Shown one piece after another: positions 1 to 6,969 of a DNA stretch of 38,892 nt. The notes below the pieces were generated by a model that was given only the letters and a program-made list of their open reading frames with translations, did no database searches and had not been told where the DNA came from. The position numbers and the translations under genes were made by a program. Numbering within the stretch: position 1 is the stretch's first letter; each line of letters starts with the position of its first letter. The stretch spans positions 1 to 38,892 of the forward strand of contig DIQS01000003.1 in assembly GCA_002427325.1 (NCBI GenBank), written 5' to 3'. The DNA comes from Cloacimonetes bacterium UBA5456. Its GTDB lineage: Bacteria; Cloacimonadota; Cloacimonadia; Cloacimonadales; Cloacimonadaceae.

Positions 1-66
1 GGTCATGATGTGGTCATCACCATGAGCATATCATGAGCGGAGCACCACCTGAACCCAATAGGGAAG
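1..66. repeat. Partial copy of an intergenic palindromic repeat, cut by the window edge
   Basis: Bases 1-44 match the reverse complement of 21953-21996 at 41 of 44 positions. The similarity continues weakly to about base 66, with a shared ATAGGGAAGGA block (57-67). The segment 48-71 also resembles 21998-22022 in direct orientation, so the element has two related arms around a core built from ATGACC/GGTCAT words. The left part of this copy lies outside the window. No ORF covers it. Bases 67-283 hold no gene or clear signal. Confidence 0.75.
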
Positions 67-283
67 GAGGGGGTTAAGTTGCTGAAAATGAGGGTGCTAA
101 TCTTATGATTTCTGCAAATGGTAAGAATGAGTTTCTTTTGTTTCTCGCCTATCATAAAAAAGTAATGGATTAGTGCTTCCGGTTTGTTATGAGAATAATG
201 CTACTGTATTTAGAACATCTATTATTATTACCTTATATTTATGGCAATTATGAGCGAATATGATGAGAAATTTGTCATTTCCC

Positions 284-313
284 TTGACTAAAATGGCACG
301 TCGTTAATACATT
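284..313 (+). promoter_or_regulatory. Possible sigma-70 promoter for the restriction-modification cluster
   Basis: TTGACT at 284-289 is followed, after an 18-base spacer, by TACATT at 308-313. This sits about 45 bases before the first methyltransferase start. Five of six and four of six bases match the consensus. The peroxiredoxin gene in this window has a perfect TTGACA/TATAAT pair, so this class of promoter is used here. No second control element or controller-protein gene was found in the upstream region. Confidence 0.35.
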
Positions 314-358
314 GTAATAAGCCTTTCTGGAAGCATATGAAAATATGATCAATATAGG

Positions 359-1594
359 ATGAACATAATGATAATCGAAGACAGTAAAGAAACAACCAAG
401 GCACTCTTTGGTGACAATGTCAGTTTGTTGCCAGGTGTTGATGAAGTGTTTGAATTAGAGTTAGCGTATCTTGAATACAAGGCATTAAAAGAAGATGTGC
501 TTGAAAGATCAGCGTATATAAAAAGCATAGGAGATCAGTATTCAAGCCATTATTTAGCATATAGTCCTACCCATGACGATAATCAAGAAGAATTGTTTAA
601 TGACGATCCCTCTGGTTTTGCTACTGCTTACGCCACGCATGGTCTTTTTCCATATAGAGGGAAATTTCACCCCCAAATGATCAAAGCATTATTGAATATT
701 TGTGGAGTTAAACCTGGAGATTACGTTTTGGATCCAATGGCAGGAAGCGGAACAACTAATATTGAGGCTTCTCTTGCTGGTATTAATTCATATGCAATAG
801 ATGTAAGCCCATTTTGTCAATTTATGATCTACACAAAATACCTTGCTTTAACAATAGAACCGCCATTTCTGGACTTGTTAGAGACAAAATCTTCAGAATT
901 GTTTCATTTTTATCACAAAAATAATGTTTTTGAAAGGCTTTCAGAAATACATGATGATGAGAAAATCAAAGCGTATTATTTGGGTTTTTTAGCATATTTA
1001 GATGCCTTGGGATATTCCAAGCGTGTATCAACATCTAATCATGAACAACTATTTGCCAAGGTATTGTCTAAGTATCTTAACTATGTTAAGTTATTTATTG
1101 CCAATAGGACTTACAACCCACAACTATTTGGAGATATAACAGTATTAAAAGAATCCGATGCAACCCGTATTTTGTTGCCGGACAATAGCATTGATTGTGT
1201 TATCACTTCTCCACCATATTCATTTGCAATTGATTATGCTGAAAACGATAGAAGCCAACTTGAATTAATGGGAATAGACCCAAATGGATTAAAAGAGAAA
1301 CTAATCGGACTTAAAGGGAAGACTAAACAAAAAAAACTGGATAATTATTTTATTGATATAGACAGGGTTTGCAATGAAGTGTCGCGAGTATTAAAGGTAG
1401 ATAAATGTTTTGTTGTCATTATCGGTTCAAATACAAACCAAACAGGCGGTATTCGTCTTGAAAGAAAAACTATCGAATTAGCTGAAAAGCATGGCTTGTT
1501 TATTGAAAGGATAATCAAAAAGCCGATCAAGGGAATGCGCAACATTATGAAAAACGAATATATATTGATTTTTAGAAAAAGGATTACAAAATGA
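359..1594 (+). CDS. DNA methyltransferase, SPPY type (probably cytosine-N4), restriction-modification
   Basis: This 411-residue protein is a SAM-dependent DNA methyltransferase. The SAM-binding motif I is DPMAGSGTT at residues 125-133, preceded by a motif-X-like stretch around FHPQM (103-107). The catalytic motif IV is TSPPY at 283-287. The order is X, I, a spacer of about 150 residues that could hold the target-recognition domain, then IV, which is an alpha-like order. S/TPPY catalytic motifs are mostly found in N4-cytosine methyltransferases, although some N6-adenine enzymes have them. The reading frame overlaps the next gene by ATGA, so the two are probably translationally coupled. The start has only a weak ribosome-binding site (AATATAGG). 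An in-frame ATG nine bases downstream is an alternative. The gene is visibly AT-richer than the pilus genes that follow. The target sequence cannot be read from the protein. Confidence 0.85.
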   Translation: MNIMIIEDSKETTKALFGDNVSLLPGVDEVFELELAYLEYKALKEDVLERSAYIKSIGDQYSSHYLAYSPTHDDNQEELFNDDPSGFATAYATHGLFPYRGKFHPQMIKALLNICGVKPGDYVLDPMAGSGTTNIEASLAGINSYAIDVSPFCQFMIYTKYLALTIEPPFLDLLETKSSELFHFYHKNNVFERLSEIHDDEKIKAYYLGFLAYLDALGYSKRVSTSNHEQLFAKVLSKYLNYVKLFIANRTYNPQLFGDITVLKESDATRILLPDNSIDCVITSPPYSFAIDYAENDRSQLELMGIDPNGLKEKLIGLKGKTKQKKLDNYFIDIDRVCNEVSRVLKVDKCFVVIIGSNTNQTGGIRLERKTIELAEKHGLFIERIIKKPIKGMRNIMKNEYILIFRKRITK

Positions 1595-2568
1595 GAACGT
1601 TACAGGAAAAAGTAGAAACAGTCTTCAGCAAAAACACTTTCTTTTTTAATAATAAGGAATTCGAGCAACAGTATGAAACTCGTATAAATGCGATTGCAAA
1701 CATACTTAAGAACTTGAGGTGTACTATCCAAAATCATCCTTTGAGCCCAGAACTTATTTTTGATACGATTCGAGATAATGAAAATGGGTTAGCAGCTATT
1801 CTTGCTCTTACCGGACTTTCGAATGAGCTGTTTAAAAGATTACTTACAGCAATAAGCATAATCGAGGATGAAAGCTTATCTAAGTTGGTCCATAAAGATA
1901 AATGGGGCTTTGATCTTACAAAAAATGGAAAAATACAAGAGTTTTCCGATTCCAGAATTGCTAAACTCATAAGAGATAACGATAATTTTTTAAAAGGCAT
2001 TGTTAATCTCTTTTTCCAAGGTGCTTCAAATAGTATACTCATTGAAAGACTTCCCTTGTTTGAATTAAGAAAACTCAGTGTATCAAAAATTGGTTTCGAT
2101 ATAAATGAGTTACTTGACACAATGGTAAGGTATAAGGAGAAGGGCAGCTATTCAGGGCAAGCAGAAAACAATGCTGAGTTCATCATTAAAAACCTTTTAA
2201 GCGATAATGATATTTTGTTTCAAAGCGGCGACTTGCCCAAGCTGATTGAAAGTGAAGGTTCAAAAAAAAGAAGGATGGATTTTATAATACCTAATAAAAC
2301 ATCTCCTGCTGTTATAATTGAGAGCTCATACCTATCTACTACATCATCCGGGCAGGGTGATAAAGCTAAAACCGAGGGGGGTATAAGAAGTTTATTGCGA
2401 AAATATTATCCGAAGGCTCGTTTCATAGGTATTGTTGACGGCATTGGGTGGTATGTCAGGCCGGGTGATTTAGAAAGGATGTGTGGCGCATTTGATGATG
2501 TGTTTACGCTCCATCCAGAGGAAATTTCACGATTGATGAGTTTTATCAATGAGGCTTTGGGAAGCTAA
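1591..2568 (+). CDS. Type II restriction endonuclease, DpnII/MboI-like
   Basis: This 325-residue protein lies between two DNA methyltransferase genes. Its C-terminal third looks like a PD-(D/E)xK nuclease core: RRMD with D230, a hydrophobic strand, then VIIESS with E244. A stretch SSGQGDKAKTE (252-262) follows, and then IVDGIGWYVRPGDLE (281-295). The GQGxK stretch and the DGxGW...R.xLE signature are what I recall from the DpnII/MboI endonuclease family. In that family the lysine of the E-x-K half-motif is replaced, and here it reads E-S-S. The N-terminal 200 residues are helical and have no recognisable domain. The start overlaps the upstream methyltransferase stop (ATGA). The fold assignment is fairly firm. 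The cleavage site is unknown and need not be GATC. Confidence 0.7.
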   Translation: MRTLQEKVETVFSKNTFFFNNKEFEQQYETRINAIANILKNLRCTIQNHPLSPELIFDTIRDNENGLAAILALTGLSNELFKRLLTAISIIEDESLSKLVHKDKWGFDLTKNGKIQEFSDSRIAKLIRDNDNFLKGIVNLFFQGASNSILIERLPLFELRKLSVSKIGFDINELLDTMVRYKEKGSYSGQAENNAEFIIKNLLSDNDILFQSGDLPKLIESEGSKKRRMDFIIPNKTSPAVIIESSYLSTTSSGQGDKAKTEGGIRSLLRKYYPKARFIGIVDGIGWYVRPGDLERMCGAFDDVFTLHPEEISRLMSFINEALGS

Positions 2569-2569
2569 A

Positions 2570-3496
2570 ATGACTTATAACAAAATTTTTAATGGTGATT
2601 GCCTGGATTTATTTAGCAACATTCCAGATAATACAATTGATATGTGTTTTGCAGACCCTCCATTTAATTTAAATAAAAAGTATAATAGCTACCATGACAA
2701 TATGGATGTTAAACAATACCTCGATTGGTGTTCCTTGTGGATTAATGAAATGGTGAGAGTAACGAAACCAAGCGGCTCAATTTTCTTGCATAACATTCCA
2801 AGATGGCTTACACATTATAGTCAGATTTTAAATGAAGTTGCTTTTTTTAGACATTGGATTGCATGGGATGCACCGACAGCGCCAATGGGTAAAAGCTTGC
2901 AACCCGGGCACTATGGAGTGTTATTCTATACAAAAAAAGAAAAAAAATCGAAGATTTATGAACTACGTGCACCCCATAAAAGAGATAGAAAAACAGGTCG
3001 TTTACAAAAAGATTATGGGGGAAAAAAAGATTTACTTCATCCATTCGGGCCTCTTTTATCTGATGTCTGGACAGATATACATCGTATAAGACATAATTCA
3101 AAACGCGACCCTCATCCTTGTCAACTACCCATTCACCTTTTAGAGAGGATAATCCTACTTTCAACAGATGAGAATGATGTTGTGCTTGATCCTTTTTTGG
3201 GAACGGGGACTACAGCTCTGGCCGCAAAAAGGTTAGGCAGGAAATATGTTGGCTTTGAGCTTGATGAAGAGTACGCTGTGATTGCGACCCAAAAACTGGA
3301 AGCTGAAAACTATCAGTCATGCATAGGAAAGTATTGGGTTAGCGTCTATCGGGATGAAACCGTTACAATCAGAGACAAAGATTGGTTGGGGCTGTCAAGT
3401 TTTTTTGAAATCCCTAAGCCTATAAGAAACATTGAAACCATTAAAATATCTCTCAATGAAAAGTTTTTGCATGAAACCCTAAACTGTAATTGTTGA
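2570..3496 (+). CDS. DNA adenine-N6 methyltransferase, beta class
   Basis: This 308-residue SAM-dependent DNA methyltransferase has the beta-class motif order. Catalytic motif IV ADPPFNL is near the N-terminus (DPPF at 29-32). A central target-recognition segment follows. Motif X (HPCQLP, 182-187) and motif I (DPFLGTGTT, 207-215) come last, and VGFEL marks motif II. DPPF with this order is typical of N6-adenine enzymes such as the HinfI, MboII and DpnA types. I chose the ATG at 2570 rather than an in-frame ATG at 2549. The later start has GGGAAG at 2558-2563 with good spacing and lies just after the nuclease stop at 2568. About 75 residues beyond motif II form a C-terminal extension. The enzyme most likely modifies one strand or one version of the site cut by the cluster's nuclease. 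Confidence 0.88.
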   Translation: MTYNKIFNGDCLDLFSNIPDNTIDMCFADPPFNLNKKYNSYHDNMDVKQYLDWCSLWINEMVRVTKPSGSIFLHNIPRWLTHYSQILNEVAFFRHWIAWDAPTAPMGKSLQPGHYGVLFYTKKEKKSKIYELRAPHKRDRKTGRLQKDYGGKKDLLHPFGPLLSDVWTDIHRIRHNSKRDPHPCQLPIHLLERIILLSTDENDVVLDPFLGTGTTALAAKRLGRKYVGFELDEEYAVIATQKLEAENYQSCIGKYWVSVYRDETVTIRDKDWLGLSSFFEIPKPIRNIETIKISLNEKFLHETLNCNC

Positions 3497-3520
3497 ACGA
3501 ATAGTATAGAGAGACTTAAT

Positions 3521-4039
3521 ATGCACAAAGATATTCTCATATTTCTTCGCCTTGAGAAGAAGCAACTCGAAAAAACCTTGTTAGAATTGCAGAAAGACCA
3601 AGAGTCAAATCGTCCTATTTTTGAAAACAGACTAAACAGTGTTTTAAAAGCTATTGACATTTATACCACGCACTTGGCGGAAGACTGTTTAGAATCTGAT
3701 TGCGTTGTCACAAGACGTATTTATGCATTGCTGCAAGACCATTTGGATGTTGAGATCAAGTCTGCTCCCGATGAATGGAGTCACAAATATGGGGTTGATT
3801 TTTACATAGAAATAACTAAAGAAAAATTGATTGGTATTCATTTTCAACCTGTAAACAAGGAATGTCTCGACAGAGATAATTGGAAGCTTTCTGAGTTCAA
3901 TAATCACGCAAAGTTCAAAAATAAGTATCAAGGCAAGGTTTTCATAATATACTTCCAACCTCTATCTTTCTTGAAACGAATCCAAAATATTAATATTTTG
4001 AACGACATTCGTGAAGAGATGGAACATCTACAAAAATAG
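3521..4039 (+). CDS. Small protein in the R-M cluster, possible MjaI-like PD-(D/E)xK nuclease
   Basis: This 172-residue protein follows the adenine methyltransferase by 24 bases and shares its AT-rich composition, so it appears to be the last gene of the restriction-modification cluster. Residues 8-50 are strongly charged and probably form a helical or coiled-coil segment. The centre reads KYGVDFYIEI (89-98), then LIGIHFQPV (103-111), and further on KYQGKVFIIYF (135-145). An acidic residue in one strand (D93), then a strand with GI and a polar dyad, then a GKVF strand, resembles compact PD-(D/E)xK restriction nucleases. My best comparison from memory is the MjaI family. The expected E-x-K is not clear; H107/Q109 sit at that position. 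An accessory or specificity role is the alternative. Confidence 0.45.
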   Translation: MHKDILIFLRLEKKQLEKTLLELQKDQESNRPIFENRLNSVLKAIDIYTTHLAEDCLESDCVVTRRIYALLQDHLDVEIKSAPDEWSHKYGVDFYIEITKEKLIGIHFQPVNKECLDRDNWKLSEFNNHAKFKNKYQGKVFIIYFQPLSFLKRIQNINILNDIREEMEHLQK

Positions 4040-4091
4040 AGATATAATAGACTAAACATCCCTCAAAAAGCATCATGAAAACCGACATAAA

Positions 4092-4115
4092 CAATATAAA
4101 TAAATTTTTATATTG
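4092..4115. terminator. AT-rich perfect inverted repeat after the R-M cluster
   Basis: CAATATAAA (4092-4100) and TTTATATTG (4107-4115) form a perfect 9-bp stem with a 6-base loop. It lies 53 bases after the last restriction-modification gene. It could act as a weak terminator or protein-binding site between the cluster and the pilus operon. It lacks a GC-rich stem and a T-run, so termination is uncertain. Confidence 0.3.
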
Positions 4116-4238
4116 ACAGATTGTCTTGATACTTTTAGCTTGCTTGATAATGCATAAACATTCAAAATGCCATAATTGATTCGGTTTGATGCCTCATTAA
4201 GTAAACTTAAGTCAAGTCCGAAAAGATTTATGACGATT

Positions 4239-4254
4239 TGGCACGTATTATGCA
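4239..4254 (+). promoter_or_regulatory. Sigma-54 (RpoN) -24/-12 promoter of the pilus operon
   Basis: TGGCACGTATTATGCA has the invariant GG (4240-4241) and GC (4252-4253) at exactly the spacing of the RpoN consensus TGGCACG-N4-TTGCW. The only departure within the fixed positions is A for the first T of TTGC. It is 46 bases upstream of the major pilin start. Pilin genes are classic sigma-54 targets in several phyla, where PilR-type activators drive them. No activator gene is in the window. Confidence 0.75.
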
Positions 4255-4300
4255 AGAGTATAAGACAAGAATTAAAAGAACTCCCAGGAGGATACAAAAA

Positions 4301-4741
4301 ATGCTCAGTAAAATGAAAAACCAGAAAGGTTTCACACTTATCGAAGTGCTAGTGGTGGTTATTATCGTAGCCATCTTGGCAGCAATCGCAGTTCCGCGTT
4401 ATTTGCGCTATGTCGAAAAATCTCGCAGCACAGAGGCACAGACTGCGATCAGTACCATCCGTAAAGCCTACGATATTCAGATGCAATCAACCGGTACAAC
4501 CGCAAACTTTACCATTGAAGATGCAATGAAAGAAGCCAACCTCGGCGAATCAACACGGAAGAGCTGGAACATTCAAGTCGTCGGCGGTAACCCCCCGAAA
4601 CAGTACATAGCTACTTCCACGGCAGAATTTGCCGGCGGCGAAGGCAAGCAGGTATGGTATGATGTCGATGATGCACAGTTTCACGGATATGGAATTGACA
4701 CTTGGACTGACCCCGATACCGGAGGCATGCAAGCCGACTAA
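4301..4741 (+). CDS. pilA: Type IV major pilin (prepilin)
   Basis: This 146-residue prepilin has a short positively charged leader (MLSKMKNQKG) and a class III cleavage site, KG|FTLIEVLVVVIIVAILAAIAVPRY. The conserved glutamate is at position 5 of the mature chain. After the hydrophobic helix the globular head includes a tryptophan and aspartate-rich C-terminal segment (VWYDVDD...). I chose ATG 4301 because AGGAGG lies at 4286-4291 with a 9-base gap; an upstream in-frame ATG at 4238 would precede the promoter's start point. It is the first gene after a sigma-54-type promoter and heads the pilus locus. It is therefore probably the main pilus subunit, though a pseudopilin of a type II secretion system is the close alternative. 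The linked PilT and PilM-Q favour a pilus. Confidence 0.85.
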   Translation: MLSKMKNQKGFTLIEVLVVVIIVAILAAIAVPRYLRYVEKSRSTEAQTAISTIRKAYDIQMQSTGTTANFTIEDAMKEANLGESTRKSWNIQVVGGNPPKQYIATSTAEFAGGEGKQVWYDVDDAQFHGYGIDTWTDPDTGGMQAD

Positions 4742-4759
4742 TATGGGGAGGACAATACT

Positions 4760-5815
4760 TTGACAATCCATGAGTTATTGCGTTTTACCGCGGAAGCGGG
4801 CGCGTCGGACCTTCATGTTGCCGCTGGCTCGCATCCAATGGTGCGAGTCAACGGTAAGATGAAAAAACTCAATCTTCCCGTTCTTTCAGTTCAGGAAGTT
4901 GAGGCTCTAATATATGGTGTAATGACAGAAGTTCAGCAAGAGATGTTCAAGACCAATCTTGAGATTGACTTCTCCACAAAGCTTTCTGACGATGTTCGTT
5001 TCCGTGTGAACGCTTTTCATCAGATTAATGGCATGTCCGCAGCTTTTCGTGTGATCCCAAATGAGATCAAGAGCTATGAAGAGTTGCGTTTGCCGGAGAT
5101 TCTGCAGCGTCTCACTCGCAAGGAAAAAGGATTGATCTTAGTGACTGGTCCCACCGGTAGCGGAAAATCCACCACCCTTGCAACGATGATTGACAGTATC
5201 AACGACAATCGTCACTGCCATATTATCACCGTTGAAGACCCCATTGAGTTTGTACATCGCAGTAAAAGTAGCCTAATTAACCAGCGTGAGCTCGGTCATG
5301 ACACCCTGAGCTTCACCAACGCGCTTCGTAGTGCCTTGCGTGAAGACCCGGATGTTATTCTGGTTGGAGAAATGCGTGACTTGGAAACAGTTTCGCTTGC
5401 TTTGACAGCCGCTGAGACCGGTCACTTGGTTTTTGCCACGCTACATACAGGAAGCTGTACGAAATCTATCGACCGCGTGATCGACATGTTTCCTAAGGAA
5501 CAGCAACAGCAGGTAAGATCAATGCTTTCCGAATCTCTTGAAGCGGTTATATCCCAGACTCTTTTGCCCACGAAAGACGGCAAGGGCAGGGTTCCCGCAG
5601 TTGAGATCATGATTGCAAACGCAGCAGTTCGCAACCTGATTCGTGAAGAGAAGACCTACCAGATACCATCAGTTATCCAAGCATCCACAAAAGAAGGAAT
5701 GCAGACCAAGGATCAATCTCTGTATAACTTGGTCATGAACAACTATGTGGAGCGTACCGTAGCCGAAGAGGTTGCAGAAAATCCGAAACTTTTTGCTACC
5801 GGCGCCGGTTTTTAA
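4760..5815 (+). CDS. pilT: Twitching motility retraction ATPase PilT
   Basis: This 351-residue hexameric ATPase powers pilus retraction at the inner membrane. The N-terminal PAS-like domain begins MTIHELLRFTAEAGASDLHVAAG, typical of PilT. Walker A is GPTGSGKST (130-138), followed by ITVEDPIEFVH (aspartate box), DPDVILVGEMRDLET (Walker B) and HLVFATLHTGS (histidine box). The length matches the family (about 340-370). The start is TTG at 4760: GGGGAGGA lies at 4745-4752 and no in-frame ATG is nearby. It lies 18 bases after the pilin, which is an unusual place, since pilT is often separate from the pilin gene. The C-terminus ends in a short tail without extra domains. Confidence 0.93.
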   Translation: MTIHELLRFTAEAGASDLHVAAGSHPMVRVNGKMKKLNLPVLSVQEVEALIYGVMTEVQQEMFKTNLEIDFSTKLSDDVRFRVNAFHQINGMSAAFRVIPNEIKSYEELRLPEILQRLTRKEKGLILVTGPTGSGKSTTLATMIDSINDNRHCHIITVEDPIEFVHRSKSSLINQRELGHDTLSFTNALRSALREDPDVILVGEMRDLETVSLALTAAETGHLVFATLHTGSCTKSIDRVIDMFPKEQQQQVRSMLSESLEAVISQTLLPTKDGKGRVPAVEIMIANAAVRNLIREEKTYQIPSVIQASTKEGMQTKDQSLYNLVMNNYVERTVAEEVAENPKLFATGAGF

Positions 5816-5827
5816 AGGGAGATAAAG

Positions 5828-6292
5828 ATGAAACCCCGCTTTCCACACGACGACATATGCTTGCTCAGAGACGAGCGGGGTATCACCCTCGTGGAAGTTC
5901 TGGTGAGCGCTGTTGTCATGGTCGTTTTGATCACGTCTATATATATCGGCATCGTATATGCTCAGAAAGAAACTCTGCAAAACTACCGGCATAGAGCCGC
6001 AACGCTAATCGCAGCAGGCGAGATTGAGCGGCAATATAACTACAGTATAAATCATGTAGTACAGATTCCGCCTCAATTTGATTTGTTCCAAAATAAGAAG
6101 ATTGACTTGGTTCCCCTCACCGATAGAAAGATGTTGGAAGCCTTCCAATCTGTTGAAGTCAGATCAATTCAGCTTGTGGAACATGGGATTAGCTATGACG
6201 TCTATGAGCTCAAATCAATCGTAGAGTGGGTAGATCCAGCGAGTCGGAAGCAAATGCGCGTTGTGTTGCACGAAGACTTCTATAAGCGGTAA
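5828..6292 (+). CDS. Minor prepilin, PilV/GspI-like
   Basis: This 154-residue protein has a prepilin N-terminus. A leader of 17 residues (MKPRFPHDDICLLRDERG) precedes ITLVEVLVSAVVMVVLITSIYIG, with glutamate at mature position 5. The leader is longer and more acidic than usual. The rest forms a small head domain without cysteine pairs. Gene order (between pilT and a second minor prepilin, ahead of a PilX-like gene) matches the minor-pilin sets that prime pilus assembly. AGGGAGAT at 5815-5822 provides a ribosome-binding site. It could be called PilV or GspI-like; the exact equivalence is not certain. Confidence 0.72.
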   Translation: MKPRFPHDDICLLRDERGITLVEVLVSAVVMVVLITSIYIGIVYAQKETLQNYRHRAATLIAAGEIERQYNYSINHVVQIPPQFDLFQNKKIDLVPLTDRKMLEAFQSVEVRSIQLVEHGISYDVYELKSIVEWVDPASRKQMRVVLHEDFYKR

Positions 6293-6295
6293 TAT

Positions 6296-6928
6296 ATGAT
6301 GAATAATGTAATAAAAAATGAACGCGGCAGCACCCTCATTGAAGTGATCAGCGTAATTATTGTCACGGTTGTGATGATCAGCTCCGCTGTGTATGGGATT
6401 GTTGCTTTCTATAAGTCCTATCGGCGCATCAGCGATTTTGTTGCACTCCAACAAGAGGCGATGGAGATGATGGTGACGATTCAAAACGGTATTGATACCG
6501 ATGAATTTGTGGATGCTAACTTCATGGGTGTTGCCAATGCAAAATCCTTGAAAATCATAAACTATTCCAGCTACCTTAACAAGGGAGATGGTGTAGAGGT
6601 GACCCCGCCTAAATCAAGTTCTATTGAAACAAATGACAAAATGGTTTTCATCCTTGAAAATGGAGTTGTCAATGCATATTGGACTTATAGGGGTCGTAGC
6701 GTTGGCCCACATAGAGTGTTCCCCAGCGAGCAATATGAACATCTTATTGATATCGTTGAGTTTTCCGTCTCCGATCCGACTCGTGGGATAGGCTTTGCGA
6801 TGGGACAGAATCTGGGGATTATTCAAGTAAACCTTGAAGCAAGAGTGAGATTGAACGACAATCCTCGACCATCACAGCAGGAATTTCGTTCGATTCATTT
6901 CAGAACTTTAATGGCCAGGAAGGTGTAA
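6296..6928 (+). CDS. Minor prepilin, PilW/GspJ-like
   Basis: This 210-residue protein starts MMNNVIKNERG|STLIEVISVIIVTVVMISSAVYGIVAF, a class III signal with serine at +1 and glutamate at +5. At 210 residues it is longer than the neighbouring prepilins, as PilW/GspJ subunits usually are. It starts three bases after the preceding gene. Two adjacent ATG codons (6296 and 6299) are possible starts and no strong ribosome-binding site separates them. It probably belongs to the tip-priming complex with the flanking minor pilin and the following PilX-like protein. The head domain has no motif I recognise. Confidence 0.7.
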   Translation: MMNNVIKNERGSTLIEVISVIIVTVVMISSAVYGIVAFYKSYRRISDFVALQQEAMEMMVTIQNGIDTDEFVDANFMGVANAKSLKIINYSSYLNKGDGVEVTPPKSSSIETNDKMVFILENGVVNAYWTYRGRSVGPHRVFPSEQYEHLIDIVEFSVSDPTRGIGFAMGQNLGIIQVNLEARVRLNDNPRPSQQEFRSIHFRTLMARKV

Positions 6929-6969
6929 GATGAACTGCATCTTCCTACAAGCAAGAGAAAGGAGTTACA

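Noticed and set aside
293..309. TGGCACG that could be a second sigma-54 -24 element upstream of the methyltransferase
   Set aside because: The downstream GC required at the -12 position is missing, so the spacing rule fails.
4113..4141. TTGACA followed by TAGCTT as a promoter upstream of the pilin
   Set aside because: The -10 match is poor and the box overlaps the arm of an AT-rich hairpin; the sigma-54 element nearer the gene is much better.
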